Shown: positions 38,437 through 47,781 of the stretch, piece after piece
How the letters are laid out: each line of letters opens with the position of its first letter
Position numbering within the stretch: the first letter of the stretch is position 1
Origin: Pseudarthrobacter enclensis
GTDB lineage: Bacteria > Actinomycetota > Actinomycetes > Actinomycetales > Micrococcaceae
Length of the DNA: 64,000 nucleotides
Direction of reading: 5' to 3'
Assembly (NCBI RefSeq): GCF_030811655.1
Contig: NZ_JAUSRE010000015.1
Coordinates: 51,674-115,673, forward strand
Notes under the pieces: model-generated
What the model saw: only the letters and a program-made list of their open reading frames with translations
Told to the model about the DNA's origin: nothing
Databases searched by the model: none
Translations under genes and position numbers: made by a program

Positions 38437-40737
38437 TTACAGACGGGTATCGAACGACCCGCAAAACACGTTGTCGTTGAATGTTCCGTGGAACCCGGAT
38501 TTTCCCTGGATCTTCTCCACCGCCGCCCGGATGGCCTCGCGCGTCCCCGCGTGCGCGTGGATCGCCGTTTTGACCATCGGCACGTCGATCAGGTGGTTCG
38601 GCTGGTTCAGGGAGACGAACACCGTGGGCACCTCCGTCACGTACCACGGGATCTCGGCCGCCATGGGCGAAGACCACTTGATCCGGATGGCCGCCTCCTG
38701 GGCGAAACCCTTCACGTTGGCAAAGACAAACGCGGCATCGTACTTCTCGGCGTATTCGCCGGTGGCTTCCTCCGCCAGGACCCGCATGAAGTTCATCCCG
38801 GCCTCCCCCGACGCCTCGCGCTGCTCAGCGGTGCGGAACAGGTGCACCTGGAAGCCTGCGGCTTCCAGTTCCTCCTTCACCACCTCCAGGTACGCCAGCG
38901 GGTCCGCCCGGGTGAAGTCGGCGCCGCCCGAGATCCCGTACAGCCGGATCCGGGGGTGCGTCGCCGGAGTGATGGGCAGGTTGCCGGCCGTGTCCTTGAC
39001 CAGCGTCACGGTCTTTTCCGCGATCTCTGCAGCCACCGCACGGTGCGCAGCAGATCCAATGACGTCAAGCGCTTCGGCGGGCGGCACCAGTTGGTCTGCA
39101 GCCTTCAAGTGCAGGCCCAGCGACGCCTTCAGCCCGAGGATCCGCCGCAGCGCGTCGTGGAGCCGCTGCTCGGTGATGATCCCGGACTTGTACCCGTCCA
39201 GCATGTACTGGAAGTCCTCGGCCGGGTTCCGGAAGAACAGGAACATGTCGCAGCCGGCTGCGATCGTGGCCGGTACCAGGTCCCTGCGTTTCTTCGCCTG
39301 GGTCAGGCCAACCATGAGCGAAGCGTCGGTGAGCACCAGCCCGTTGAACCCCAGTTCCCCGCGCAGCAGGTCCTGCAGCAGTTCCGGGGAAAGCGTGGCA
39401 GGCAGGATCTCGGCGTCGGACATGCGTGGCCGGAAATGCCGGGAAACCGCCGGTGCCCCGATGTGGCCCACCATGATGGACTGCACGCCGTGCGCAATCA
39501 TTTCCCGGTACACGTGCCCGTACGTCCGGTCCCACTCCTCGTAAGTGAGGGTGTTGTAGGACGTCACCACGTGCTGGTCCCGTTCGTCCACGCCGTCACC
39601 GGGGAAATGTTTGATGGCACATGCCGTGGGTGATTCGCTGATCCCGTCGAAGTACTCCTTGGCCCGTTCCACCACGATCTCCGGTGTGTTGCCGAAGGAC
39701 CGGGTGGAAATGACCGTGTTCCGCCAGTTGTAGTGGATGTCCACGATCGGTGCGAACGCCCAGTTGCAGCCCAGTGCCGCCGTCTCCACTCCCGCAACCC
39801 TGCCCATCTGCCGGGCAATGTTCTTGTCCGGGTGGGAACCTGCCTGCAGGTGCGTGCACACGAACGTGCCGTCGTCGCAGCTGCCCGCCCCGCCCATCTC
39901 CGGGTTGGAGGCAACCAGCAAGGGGACACGGGACTTGGACTGCGCATACCGGATGTGGTCCTGCACAGCAGCCGACGGCCCCGGGCGGTACCGCATGCCG
40001 CCCACATGGAAGTTCTCCAGCACGCCGTCGAGGTACTCCGGGGAGTAGTCGTTGTTGTGGTTGATGAACAGCTGCCCGATTTTCTCCTCGAGCGTCATGG
40101 CACCAAGGGTTCCCTCCACCCAGGCGATGGCGTCGGCGTCGAGATTGAACGGTGATGCGGCAAGGTCGACGTCGAACTGCCGTGTCCGGGTGTGGTGACC
40201 TTTGTTGAGGAAAGGTACGACGGCGCCAATTCCCTTGAGTGCCTCAGCCACCACCTCGGGAACGGGCGCGGCGATGTCCACCACCACTCCGCGTTCGTCC
40301 TCCTGCAGGGGCTGCAGCGTGGCGAGTTGGGAGTCGAGCAGGGCAGGGGGCATGAAGTGGCCCGACCTGCCGGCGATCCGCTGGGACAGGACCTCCCTGC
40401 TGCCGTTGAGGTGCAGGAAGATGGTGTCCGGCGCGTGTTCCCGGATGGCGTCGCGGTAGCTTCGCTTGAGGGCGGAGCACGCCAGGACCAGTCCGCCGTC
40501 ACCGGCGGCGGCCAGTTCGCGGCCCACGATCGCCAGCCAGGGCCAGCGGTCCTCGTCCGTCAAAGGTGTGCCGGCTGCCATCTTGGCCACGTTGGCTACG
40601 GGGTGGAGGGAGTCGCCGTCAAGGAACGGGACGCCCAGTTCCCGGGCTACGAGGCCGCCCACTGTGGTCTTGCCGCAGCCCGAGACGCCCATGACCACCA
40701 CACGGGGTCTGGCGGGGGCGGGATTATTGATGCTCAC
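38437..40737 (-). CDS. fusion protein: gluconokinase (GntK) + glycoside hydrolase family 3
   Basis: This single reading frame of 766 residues carries two enzymes. Residues 1-170 are a GntK/IdnK kinase: P-loop GVSGCGKT at 17-24, then DGDSLHP, LACSALKRSYRDAIRE and SGHFMPPALLDSQLATLQ. It phosphorylates gluconate to 6-phosphogluconate. Residues 195-766 are a GH3 hydrolase: EKIGQLF, KHFPGDG (376-382) with a downstream His389 in ERDQH, as in NagZ-like members, and the nucleophile Asp471 in GLVLTDASLMVG. The linker (171-194) has no stop, and an AAAGG at 40199-40203 (complement) in it may be an old ribosome-binding site. It is the last gene of the ten-gene sugar-acid operon, 33 bases after manD. Confidence 0.9.
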   Translation of the reverse strand: MSINNPAPARPRVVVMGVSGCGKTTVGGLVARELGVPFLDGDSLHPVANVAKMAAGTPLTDEDRWPWLAIVGRELAAAGDGGLVLACSALKRSYRDAIREHAPDTIFLHLNGSREVLSQRIAGRSGHFMPPALLDSQLATLQPLQEDERGVVVDIAAPVPEVVAEALKGIGAVVPFLNKGHHTRTRQFDVDLAASPFNLDADAIAWVEGTLGAMTLEEKIGQLFINHNNDYSPEYLDGVLENFHVGGMRYRPGPSAAVQDHIRYAQSKSRVPLLVASNPEMGGAGSCDDGTFVCTHLQAGSHPDKNIARQMGRVAGVETAALGCNWAFAPIVDIHYNWRNTVISTRSFGNTPEIVVERAKEYFDGISESPTACAIKHFPGDGVDERDQHVVTSYNTLTYEEWDRTYGHVYREMIAHGVQSIMVGHIGAPAVSRHFRPRMSDAEILPATLSPELLQDLLRGELGFNGLVLTDASLMVGLTQAKKRRDLVPATIAAGCDMFLFFRNPAEDFQYMLDGYKSGIITEQRLHDALRRILGLKASLGLHLKAADQLVPPAEALDVIGSAAHRAVAAEIAEKTVTLVKDTAGNLPITPATHPRIRLYGISGGADFTRADPLAYLEVVKEELEAAGFQVHLFRTAEQREASGEAGMNFMRVLAEEATGEYAEKYDAAFVFANVKGFAQEAAIRIKWSSPMAAEIPWYVTEVPTVFVSLNQPNHLIDVPMVKTAIHAHAGTREAIRAAVEKIQGKSGFHGTFNDNVFCGSFDTRL

Positions 40738-40770
40738 CGAAGTTGTCCTTCTTGCCTGTCGTGGCGGGTG

Positions 40771-42000
40771 TTACCAGTCGTGGACGGTGCCGTCGACGAG
40801 GCGGTTGTAGGGCAGGTAGGCCTGCTGATAGGGGTAAGCCTTGGCGGCTTCCTCGTTGAACTCAACCCCGATCCCGGGGTTGTCGCCCGGGTGCAGATAC
40901 CCGTCCACGAACGTCATGGACTGCTCAAAGACCTCGTTCGTCCGGGCCGAATGCTGCATGTACTCCTGGATCCCGTAATTATGGATCGCCAACCCCACAT
41001 GCAGCTGCGCCGCGAACCCCACCGGCGAAATATCCGTCGGCCCATGGAACCCGGACTTGATCTGGTACTGCGCAGCGAAATCCATCACCTTCTTCAACGG
41101 CGAAATCCCGCCAAAATGCGTCGACGCGGCCCGGACATAGTCGATCAGCTGTTCCTTGATCAGCGTCTGGTAATCCCACACGGTATTGAAGATCTCCCCG
41201 ATCGCCAACGGCGTGGTGGTGTGCTGCCGCACCAGCCGCAAACCCTCCTGGTTCTCCGCCGGGGTGCAGTCCTCCAACCAGAACAAGTCATACGGCTCCA
41301 ACGCCTTGCCCAGCTTCGCGGCCTGGATCGGCGTCATCCGGTGATGCCCGTCATGCAGCAACGGGATCTCCGGACCAAACTCATTCCGGACCGCCTCAAA
41401 CACACCAGGCAGGTGCCGCAGGTACGCGCGGGTGTCCCAGTCCTCTTCCTGCGGGAACGCACCCCGCCCCGCCGGCTCGTAGTCATACCGCTCCCCCGAC
41501 GCCTGCGCCTGCGCCGCCACACCGTAGACAGCCTTGATCCCGGGCACCGCCGTCTGGATCCGGATCGACTTATAGCCCAACTCCAAATGCTCGCGCACCG
41601 AATCAAACAACGACTCAATATCGGACCCCGACGCGTGCCCATACGCCCGCAACCCGTTCCGCGACGCACCACCGAGCAACTGATACACCGGCATTCCCGC
41701 CAGCTTGCCCTTGATATCCCACAACGCCATATCCACCGCAGCGATCGCCGCCATCGTCACCGGACCCCGCCGCCAATACGCACTCCGGTACAGGAACTGC
41801 CACGTATCCTCAATCCGGTGCGGATCCTTCCCGATCAGCAACTGCGCCACATGCTCCCGCAAATACGCCGCAACAGCCAACTCACGACCATTCAGCGTCG
41901 CATCACCAATACCCGTCGCCCCATCCTCGGTAGTAATCCGGAGCGTCACAAAGTTCCGGGACGGACTGGTCACAAACACATCGGCGGCAATGATCTTCAT
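40771..42000 (-). CDS. manD: D-mannonate dehydratase, enolase superfamily (ManD/RspA type)
   Basis: This enzyme dehydrates D-mannonate to 2-keto-3-deoxy-D-gluconate. The 409 residues show the enolase-fold residues of the ManD group: [11 protein letters not shown] (metal Asp), WLEDCTP and IGEIFN (metal Glu pair), [10 protein letters not shown] and SGFHGPTD (active-site His). The start at ATG 42000 ([20 protein letters not shown]) is the family N-terminus; an upstream open extension is not used. It follows the fructuronate reductase gene by 38 bases and acts on its product. Some RspA relatives have low or no activity, but the operon makes mannonate the natural substrate. Confidence 0.92.
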   Translation of the reverse strand: MKIIAADVFVTSPSRNFVTLRITTEDGATGIGDATLNGRELAVAAYLREHVAQLLIGKDPHRIEDTWQFLYRSAYWRRGPVTMAAIAAVDMALWDIKGKLAGMPVYQLLGGASRNGLRAYGHASGSDIESLFDSVREHLELGYKSIRIQTAVPGIKAVYGVAAQAQASGERYDYEPAGRGAFPQEEDWDTRAYLRHLPGVFEAVRNEFGPEIPLLHDGHHRMTPIQAAKLGKALEPYDLFWLEDCTPAENQEGLRLVRQHTTTPLAIGEIFNTVWDYQTLIKEQLIDYVRAASTHFGGISPLKKVMDFAAQYQIKSGFHGPTDISPVGFAAQLHVGLAIHNYGIQEYMQHSARTNEVFEQSMTFVDGYLHPGDNPGIGVEFNEEAAKAYPYQQAYLPYNRLVDGTVHDW

Positions 42001-42038
42001 GGGGTTCAACTGTTCCTTCCGGAAGTAAAAAGCAGGGT

Positions 42039-43460
42039 CTAAAGAGGGGTGGAAGCGGCGGTTTTGGCTGTGAAGGTGCCGCACAGGCCGGAGACCATGT
42101 CCACAATGCCGGGGTCATCAGCTATGTCTGCGCTGACCAGGCGGAGCAGGGCCTGGACCCGTTCAATGCCCTCGAGTTCATTGGCCGCGCGGATCTCCGA
42201 AGCCAGCGGATCCTGGAACTCCCGGGTGGCACCCGCGTAGTCAATCCAGGCGGCAAGCATCAGGGCACTGCCGGCGCCGTTCCGGCCGCTTGCCCGTTCC
42301 GCCGCCAGGACGGGGACGGCGCGCATGCGTAGTTTGGTGGTCCCGTCGGCCGCGATCTGCGCCAACCGGTGGGCGATCCGGGCGTTGCCAAAGCGCTCCA
42401 GCAGCGCCTGCCGGTACGCAGGAATGTCCAGGCCTTCCGCATGCAGGTGGTGCGCGGCTTCGTCCCAGAAATCCTCCACAGCCTTCCGGCACACGGAATC
42501 ACCGAGCGCCTCGGCGACGGTGCCGTGCCCGCGCAACTGCCCGGCATACGCCAGGATCGAATGCGAACCGTTCAACAGCCACAGCTTCCGGTTCTCGTAC
42601 GGTTCGATGTCATCCACCACCACCGCGCCGGCGTCCTCCCACCGCGGCCGACCGGCAGGAAAGTCCCCGCTGAGCACCCAGTTCCGGAACGGTTCTGCCA
42701 CCACCGGTGAGCTGTCACGGTAACCGCACTGCTCCGCTACCTCGGCGATGTCGGCGTCGGTGGTCCGCGGCGTAATCCGGTCCACAGAGGTGCTGACAAA
42801 GCTGGCATTCGCCTCGATCCACTCCGCCAGCCCTGTTCCCCACGCGGACGCCAGGCCCAGGATTGCCCGCCGCGCAACGTCCCCGTTGGCGGAAAGGTTG
42901 TCACAGCTGACGACGGCGAGTGGGCCGGCGCCGCTGTCGCGGCGCCTGGCGAGGGCCAGCACCAGGCGGCCCAGCGGTGTACCGGGCGCTGCTGCCGCCG
43001 CCCCTGTTTCCCCGGACGCCGCCGCCGACAGCGCACGGAGGTCGTCCGCCACACCCGGCGCCCCGGCGTCGAACGTTCCGTCCGCAGCCAGCCCATAGGC
43101 TGCCTCGGTGATCGTCAGCGTGACGATCGCCGTTTCCTTTGCGGCCAGCAGCTCACACAGGCGGCCCACATCGGCCCCGTCCGCCGCCTCCACGATGCTG
43201 CCGATGACTTCGAAGCTGTCGCCGCCGGCCGACCGCTCCACCAGGGTGTAGAGGCAGTCCTGGGCAGAGAGCGCTTCAGCGGCATCGGGGCGCCGCCCCG
43301 TGAACGCGGCGATCCCCCACTCAGCCGCGTCCCCCGCATGCTGGGTGTACCAGGCCTGGTGGGAGCGGTGGAACGCCCCCAGCCCGAGGTGCACGATCCG
43401 CACCGGAGCCTTGGGCAGCGGTTTGAGGTTGCGGTTGAGTACAGGCGGCGCGCCATTCAT
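42039..43460 (-). CDS. uxuB: fructuronate reductase / mannitol-dehydrogenase family
   Basis: This polyol-type long-chain dehydrogenase of 473 residues would reduce D-fructuronate to D-mannonate with NADH. Seen: [20 protein letters not shown], the NAD motif of this family near the N-terminus, [16 protein letters not shown] (hinge region), [15 protein letters not shown], and [18 protein letters not shown] with the catalytic K/N/H set. It overlaps uxaC by four bases and precedes manD, giving the exact order of the glucuronate route UxaC-UxuB-mannonate dehydratase. Mannitol or altronate oxidation is an alternative within the family, less likely by context. Confidence 0.9.
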   Translation of the reverse strand: MNGAPPVLNRNLKPLPKAPVRIVHLGLGAFHRSHQAWYTQHAGDAAEWGIAAFTGRRPDAAEALSAQDCLYTLVERSAGGDSFEVIGSIVEAADGADVGRLCELLAAKETAIVTLTITEAAYGLAADGTFDAGAPGVADDLRALSAAASGETGAAAAAPGTPLGRLVLALARRRDSGAGPLAVVSCDNLSANGDVARRAILGLASAWGTGLAEWIEANASFVSTSVDRITPRTTDADIAEVAEQCGYRDSSPVVAEPFRNWVLSGDFPAGRPRWEDAGAVVVDDIEPYENRKLWLLNGSHSILAYAGQLRGHGTVAEALGDSVCRKAVEDFWDEAAHHLHAEGLDIPAYRQALLERFGNARIAHRLAQIAADGTTKLRMRAVPVLAAERASGRNGAGSALMLAAWIDYAGATREFQDPLASEIRAANELEGIERVQALLRLVSADIADDPGIVDMVSGLCGTFTAKTAASTPL

Positions 43461-44860
43461 AGCTTGAACACCCGCCGTGGTGCGGCGTCGATGATGTCCA
43501 CGATCAGGTCGTGCGCCCGTTCCTCGCTGATCCGGTGCTCGGCGACCAGCCGGGCCAGGAAGGACGCCTCGATCCGCCGGGCGGTGTCGTGGCGGGCCGG
43601 GATGGAGCAGAATGCCCGGGTGTCGTCAATGAAGCCCGAGGACCGCGAGAACCCTGCCGTCTCCGTGACCGCGGACCGGAAACGCAGCATGGCATCCGGC
43701 GCATCGAGGAACCACCACGGGGCGCCGAGGTACACCGAGGGGTAGAACCCGGCCAGCGGTGCCAATTCACGCGAGAACACGGTCTCGTCAAGGGTGAACA
43801 GGACCAGGTGGAAGTCCTTGGCCGTCCCGAAGTCCTGCAGGAGCGGCCGCACCGCCTCCGTGTAATTGACCGCCACCGGAATGTCATGGCCGGTGTCGGC
43901 GCCGAAGGCCTCGAACGTGGGCGCGTGGTGGTTGCGGAACGAGCCGGGATGGATGGTCATGACCAGGCCGTCCTCCACGGACATCCGGGCCATCTGGTAG
44001 ATCATGTGGGCTTCAAAGGCGTCCCTGTCAGCAGCAGTCGCCTGTCCGGACCGGCCCCGCTCGAAAAGCCGCTCCGCCTCGCCGTCGTCCAGCTTCAGGG
44101 TGGCGGGCGTGAAGACTCCGTGGTCCGCGGACACCGCGCCGCGCTCCACGAAGTGGCGGCGCCGCGCCTCCAGCGCCCTGATGTAGCCCGCATAGCCGCT
44201 GGCGCCCTCCCCCGCAGAGCCGATCAGGCGTTCCACGTTGTCCTGCCACGCCGGGTGCGCCATGTTCAGGTACTGGTCCGGCCGGAAGGTGGGAAGCACT
44301 CTGGCTGCAAACGAGGGGTCTGCGTGCAGGGCGGCGTGGCTGTCCAGCGAGTCCAGGGGGTCGTCGGTGGTGGCGAGCACCTCGATGTTGAATTCCTTGA
44401 ACAGCTCGCGCGGCCGGAACCCCGGCTCCGAAAGTTTGGCCTGCAGTGCGTCGTAGAGCCGGTCGGCGTTGTCCGCGGACGGTTCATCACCGATCCCGAA
44501 GACATGGGCGAACTCCTGCCGGATCCAATAGCCCGAGGCTGTTCCCTCAAAGTTGGGCCAGGCCTCGCAGAAACGGCGCCACACCTGCCGCGAATCCGCG
44601 GGCTGGGTTCCCAGCCCCAACTGGTCCATGGGCACACCGCCGGCGTGGATCAGCCGGGTGACGTAGTGGTCCGGGGTGACCAGGAGGGCGGCCGGGTCTG
44701 GGAACGGTGTGTTCTGTTCGATGACTGCCGCATCCACGTGGCCGTGCGGGGAGATAATCGGCAGCCCCTCCACCTTCTTGAAGAGGGACCGTGCAATCTC
44801 CCGGACACCGGGATCAGCCGGCAGCAGCCGGTCCGGATGGTCCGCTATTGGCTGGCTCAT
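43457..44860 (-). CDS. uxaC: glucuronate isomerase
   Basis: This enzyme interconverts D-glucuronate and D-fructuronate (or galacturonate and tagaturonate). The 467 residues have the amidohydrolase-like start with the metal motif ISPHGHVDA, QLGLGTQPADSRQVWRRFCE, ATTDDPLDSLDSH, MTIHPGSFRNHHAP and SVYLGAPWWFLDAPDAM, all typical of UxaC. It overlaps the next gene by four bases. It is the first intracellular catabolic step once a hexuronate has been released from its glycoside by enzymes of the same operon. Confidence 0.96.
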   Translation of the reverse strand: MSQPIADHPDRLLPADPGVREIARSLFKKVEGLPIISPHGHVDAAVIEQNTPFPDPAALLVTPDHYVTRLIHAGGVPMDQLGLGTQPADSRQVWRRFCEAWPNFEGTASGYWIRQEFAHVFGIGDEPSADNADRLYDALQAKLSEPGFRPRELFKEFNIEVLATTDDPLDSLDSHAALHADPSFAARVLPTFRPDQYLNMAHPAWQDNVERLIGSAGEGASGYAGYIRALEARRRHFVERGAVSADHGVFTPATLKLDDGEAERLFERGRSGQATAADRDAFEAHMIYQMARMSVEDGLVMTIHPGSFRNHHAPTFEAFGADTGHDIPVAVNYTEAVRPLLQDFGTAKDFHLVLFTLDETVFSRELAPLAGFYPSVYLGAPWWFLDAPDAMLRFRSAVTETAGFSRSSGFIDDTRAFCSIPARHDTARRIEASFLARLVAEHRISEERAHDLIVDIIDAAPRRVFKL

Positions 44861-44863
44861 TGC

Positions 44864-45769
44864 TCAACGCCTCCCTGCCGCGACGGAGAGCCCTGCCAGG
44901 GCGGCCGCGGAGCGGAGGTAGTCAAGGTTGTCCGCAGTACGTTCGGCTAACGGGAGTTCGGTGGAGAAGTCCTCCACGGTGACCCACCCGTCATACCCGA
45001 AGGCTGCGAGCGCCTTGAAGTACTGAAGCACGCTGCCCTGGCCCGAACGGAGCGGAGCCCACTCGTTGCGGTAGACGGCGGCGCCGGACTCATCGGTGTC
45101 CCCGCTGTTGACCCAGACCGCGTTCTTGACGTGCACGTGGGCCAGGTAGTCGCCGAGGAGTTCGAAGGCGGGAAGGTAGTCCTCCTGTCCTTCAATGAGG
45201 AGATTGCCCAGGTCGTGGATGACTCCAACGTGCTGCGGGTCCAGCCCTTGGAGCAGCCGGAGCGCTGAGGACGCGGAAGCGGTGATGGTCCGGTGGTGCA
45301 GCTCCACCAGGGCCTTCACACCGTGGTGCGCAGCCCGCTCGGCGATCCACTCGAAATCGCGGCGGGCTGCGGCAAAGAGCTCCGGGTAGGGCGTGCCGCT
45401 GGCCGGCTCGTTGCCCCACGCCGCGGTGCCCAGTGGAAGGGTGGTCACCCGGACCTTTTCCGCGCCCAGCCGGGCAGTGGCGGCGAGCATGCGGTCCACG
45501 TCCGCGTGGTTGTCGCACCGTGCGTACCCTCCGATGCCGGAGAACTGCAGTCCGGCGCCGCCGGTGATTGCAGCGATGCGGTCCAGGTGGTCTTCCATTC
45601 CGGCCAGCGGGACAGTGGCCCTGTTGCCGGCCCAGAAGCCCGGTTCGGCGGCGTCGGCCTGGTCGGTGATGCGCCATTCGACGCCGTCCCAGCCCTGCTC
45701 TGCGAGGTGCTGGACCGCCTCTTCGGGTGTCCACTCGGGGGTTGATGCAGTGAATACTGAAAACTTCAT
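44864..45769 (-). CDS. sugar phosphate isomerase/epimerase family TIM-barrel protein (1)
   Basis: This 301-residue xylose-isomerase-like TIM barrel begins MKFSVFTASTPEWTPEEAVQ, with GWDGVEWRITDQ, VELHHRTITAS (metal Glu/His), IHDLGNL, AHVHVKNAVWV (metal His) and WVTVEDFSTEL (metal Glu), so a divalent metal site is intact. In operons with Gfo/Idh/MocA dehydrogenases such proteins act as epimerases or as lyases on 3-keto-glycosides. It lies three bases before uxaC and four after the dehydrogenase gene. Substrate unknown; release of the uronate moiety is one possibility. Confidence 0.85.
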   Translation of the reverse strand: MKFSVFTASTPEWTPEEAVQHLAEQGWDGVEWRITDQADAAEPGFWAGNRATVPLAGMEDHLDRIAAITGGAGLQFSGIGGYARCDNHADVDRMLAATARLGAEKVRVTTLPLGTAAWGNEPASGTPYPELFAAARRDFEWIAERAAHHGVKALVELHHRTITASASSALRLLQGLDPQHVGVIHDLGNLLIEGQEDYLPAFELLGDYLAHVHVKNAVWVNSGDTDESGAAVYRNEWAPLRSGQGSVLQYFKALAAFGYDGWVTVEDFSTELPLAERTADNLDYLRSAAALAGLSVAAGRR

Positions 45770-45773
45770 GGCC

Positions 45774-46934
45774 TCAGGCGCTTTCTGCCGCGGTGCCGGT
45801 GCGGACTTCGAGGTCGTTGTACTTGCCCGCCAGGACATCGTCGAAAAGGACGGGCTGGCCGAGGGTGGCGGAGACGTAGACGGAACGCACGGCGGCGAGC
45901 GCGTTGACCGCGTCACTGACCGTGACACCGGGCTGCCGCCCCGCTGCGATGGCGGCCAGGATGTCCCGGTACTGCCGGACGTGCCCGGCAGGGTACGTGG
46001 TGGGGTCCGCGGCCTTGTAGTCCTCCTCCGGGTACTTGGCGAGTTCCTCATCCGCCTGGTTGCCCCCGCCCTGGAGGCCCATGTCCGCGGACTCGCCCCC
46101 GGCGTCCCTGCTGTGGAAGTACTGCAGCCGGTCGTTGTCCACGACGGCCGATCCTTCGGATCCCATGAGCTGGACGCGGACGGTCAGCCCGGGGTAGGCG
46201 GCGGTGGTGGCGTGCAGGACTGCCAGTCCGCCGTTTTCGAAGGTGACGGTGGCAACGGCGGTGTCTTCCACTTCGATGCGGTCGTGCGCCAGCCGGGCGG
46301 TGTGCGCGTGGATTTCCACTGGGCGTCCCATGAACCAGAGCAGCAGGTCCACCGTGTGGACGCCCTGGTTCATGAGGGCGCCGCCGCCGTCCATGGCCCA
46401 GGTGCCGCGCCAGTCGCCGGAGTCGTAATAGCCCCGGCTGCGCCACCAGGCCACGGACGCGATGGCCGACGTCAGCCGGCCGAAGCGGCCCTTGGCGACG
46501 GCGTCCGCGACAGCCACGCTGGACTGGTCGAACCGGTGCTGGCTGATGACCGAGGCCACGATTCCCTTGCCTGCCGCTTCCTTGGCCGCGGCTTCAATTT
46601 CCTGGGCCCGTGTCAGGTCCACATCGAGGGGCTTTTCGATCACTACGTGCTTGCCCGCGGCCAGGACTTCCAGGCCCTGCTGGATGTGGAGGCCGCTGGG
46701 AGTTGCCAGCGCCACGAGGTCGATGTCCTCCGCTGCGAAGGCGTCCGCCAGCGTGGTGAACTGCGGCGGCCGCTGGTTGCCCTGCTGCTCAATGAAGTCG
46801 GCGAGTGCTTCGGCCGCCGCCGGGATGGCGTCGACGAGGGCGACAATGCGCACCTCCGGGAATGACTGGAGGGCTACGGCGTGGGTGCGGCCAATGACGC
46901 CGCACCCGGTGATGGCTACGTTCAGGGTGCTCAT
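45774..46934 (-). CDS. Gfo/Idh/MocA-family sugar dehydrogenase
   Basis: This NAD(P)-dependent oxidoreductase of 386 residues has the N-terminal Rossmann motif VAITGCGVIGRTHAVAL, the EKPLDVDL catalytic Lys motif, and the C-terminal domain MDGGGALMNQGVHTVDLLLW, where the family pattern D-x-G-x-H-x-x-D reads N-Q-G-V-H-T-V-D. Members oxidise hydroxyls of sugars, inositols and glycosides. It is sandwiched between two isomerase-like genes with a four-base overlap upstream and a four-base gap downstream, the arrangement seen in 3-keto-sugar pathways. Substrate inferred only. Confidence 0.92.
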   Translation of the reverse strand: MSTLNVAITGCGVIGRTHAVALQSFPEVRIVALVDAIPAAAEALADFIEQQGNQRPPQFTTLADAFAAEDIDLVALATPSGLHIQQGLEVLAAGKHVVIEKPLDVDLTRAQEIEAAAKEAAGKGIVASVISQHRFDQSSVAVADAVAKGRFGRLTSAIASVAWWRSRGYYDSGDWRGTWAMDGGGALMNQGVHTVDLLLWFMGRPVEIHAHTARLAHDRIEVEDTAVATVTFENGGLAVLHATTAAYPGLTVRVQLMGSEGSAVVDNDRLQYFHSRDAGGESADMGLQGGGNQADEELAKYPEEDYKAADPTTYPAGHVRQYRDILAAIAAGRQPGVTVSDAVNALAAVRSVYVSATLGQPVLFDDVLAGKYNDLEVRTGTAAESA

Positions 46935-47779
46935 GCGGTCTGGACTCCTGCTTCTGCGGTGACTTTTGCGAAGGCTCGTGCTGCAATGCCGAAGGCGGTG
47001 GGGCCGGAGAACCCGCCCAGGCCATGGGCACCGGCCAGGTGCGGTTCCAGGGAGGCGAAGCCCTGGTAGCCATCGGCCTTCAGCGCCTCGACGGTGCGGA
47101 GCACGTCCCCGTCCCCCTCACCGGCCGGAACAACGTGGGCGTTGGCGAAGAGGGCGTCCTTGACCTGCAGGTACTCCAGGTGCGGGCGGAGTTTCGCGTA
47201 GCCCTCATCGAAGGGTTTGACCCCCACCTGGACGAAGTTGGCGGCGTCCCAGGCCACCTTCAGGGCGGGAGAGTTGACGGTCTCGATGATGTCCAGGACC
47301 CGGTCCGGGACGTCCCCGAAGATGTCCTTTTCGTTTTCATGCAGGAGGATTACGCCGGCTTCCTCAGCGACATCGGCGAGCGCCCGCATTCGCTCCATGA
47401 CGGCGTCGCGGATGCTCTCCACCGGCACGGACTCCCCGTAGTAGAAGGAGAAGATGCGGATGTACTTCGCGCCCAGGACCTTGGCGGCGTTGACCGCCCG
47501 GCGCAGCCGCTCCACTTCGTGTTCCACGGGGAGGCTGACGTCCACCTTCCCGATGGGGGATGCGATGGCCGAGACCTGCATGCCCTTTTCGTTCAGCAGG
47601 GTGGCCAGGGCCTGGAGCTGGTCGTCGTTGAGGTCCACGATGTTGGTGCCCCACGCGCTGCGGACCTCGATGTGGTTGGCGCCGAGCGCCTGCAGCACCG
47701 CGATCTGGACTGCGGGGTCGTCGTCGATCTCGTCGCCGAATCCTGACAGCTGCCACGTGACCTGGGTGGTCGAAACCAT
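46931..47779 (-). CDS. sugar phosphate isomerase/epimerase family TIM-barrel protein (2)
   Basis: This 282-residue xylose-isomerase-like barrel is distinct in sequence from the other copy. It has WQLSGFGDEIDDDPAVQIAV, NHIEVRSAWGTNIVDL, VILLHENEKDIFGD (metal Glu), LKVAWDAANFVQVG (metal Asp region), EYLQVKDALF and GFASLEPHLAG, which forms a complete metal site. It is the first catabolic gene after the ABC transporter (2-base gap) and overlaps the dehydrogenase by four bases. It may epimerise the dehydrogenase product or cleave it; which one cannot be told from the sequence. Confidence 0.87.
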   Translation of the reverse strand: MVSTTQVTWQLSGFGDEIDDDPAVQIAVLQALGANHIEVRSAWGTNIVDLNDDQLQALATLLNEKGMQVSAIASPIGKVDVSLPVEHEVERLRRAVNAAKVLGAKYIRIFSFYYGESVPVESIRDAVMERMRALADVAEEAGVILLHENEKDIFGDVPDRVLDIIETVNSPALKVAWDAANFVQVGVKPFDEGYAKLRPHLEYLQVKDALFANAHVVPAGEGDGDVLRTVEALKADGYQGFASLEPHLAGAHGLGGFSGPTAFGIAARAFAKVTAEAGVQTA

Positions 47780-47781
47780 GG

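Noticed and set aside
43511..44950. 479-codon plus-strand frame opposite uxaC
   Set aside because: Shadow of uxaC; no motif, and it crosses the boundary of two real genes.
45770..46051. N-terminal extension of the isomerase-like gene at 44864-45769
   Set aside because: The extra residues are a Ser/Arg/Pro-rich shadow of the dehydrogenase gene; the family starts at MKFSVFTA.
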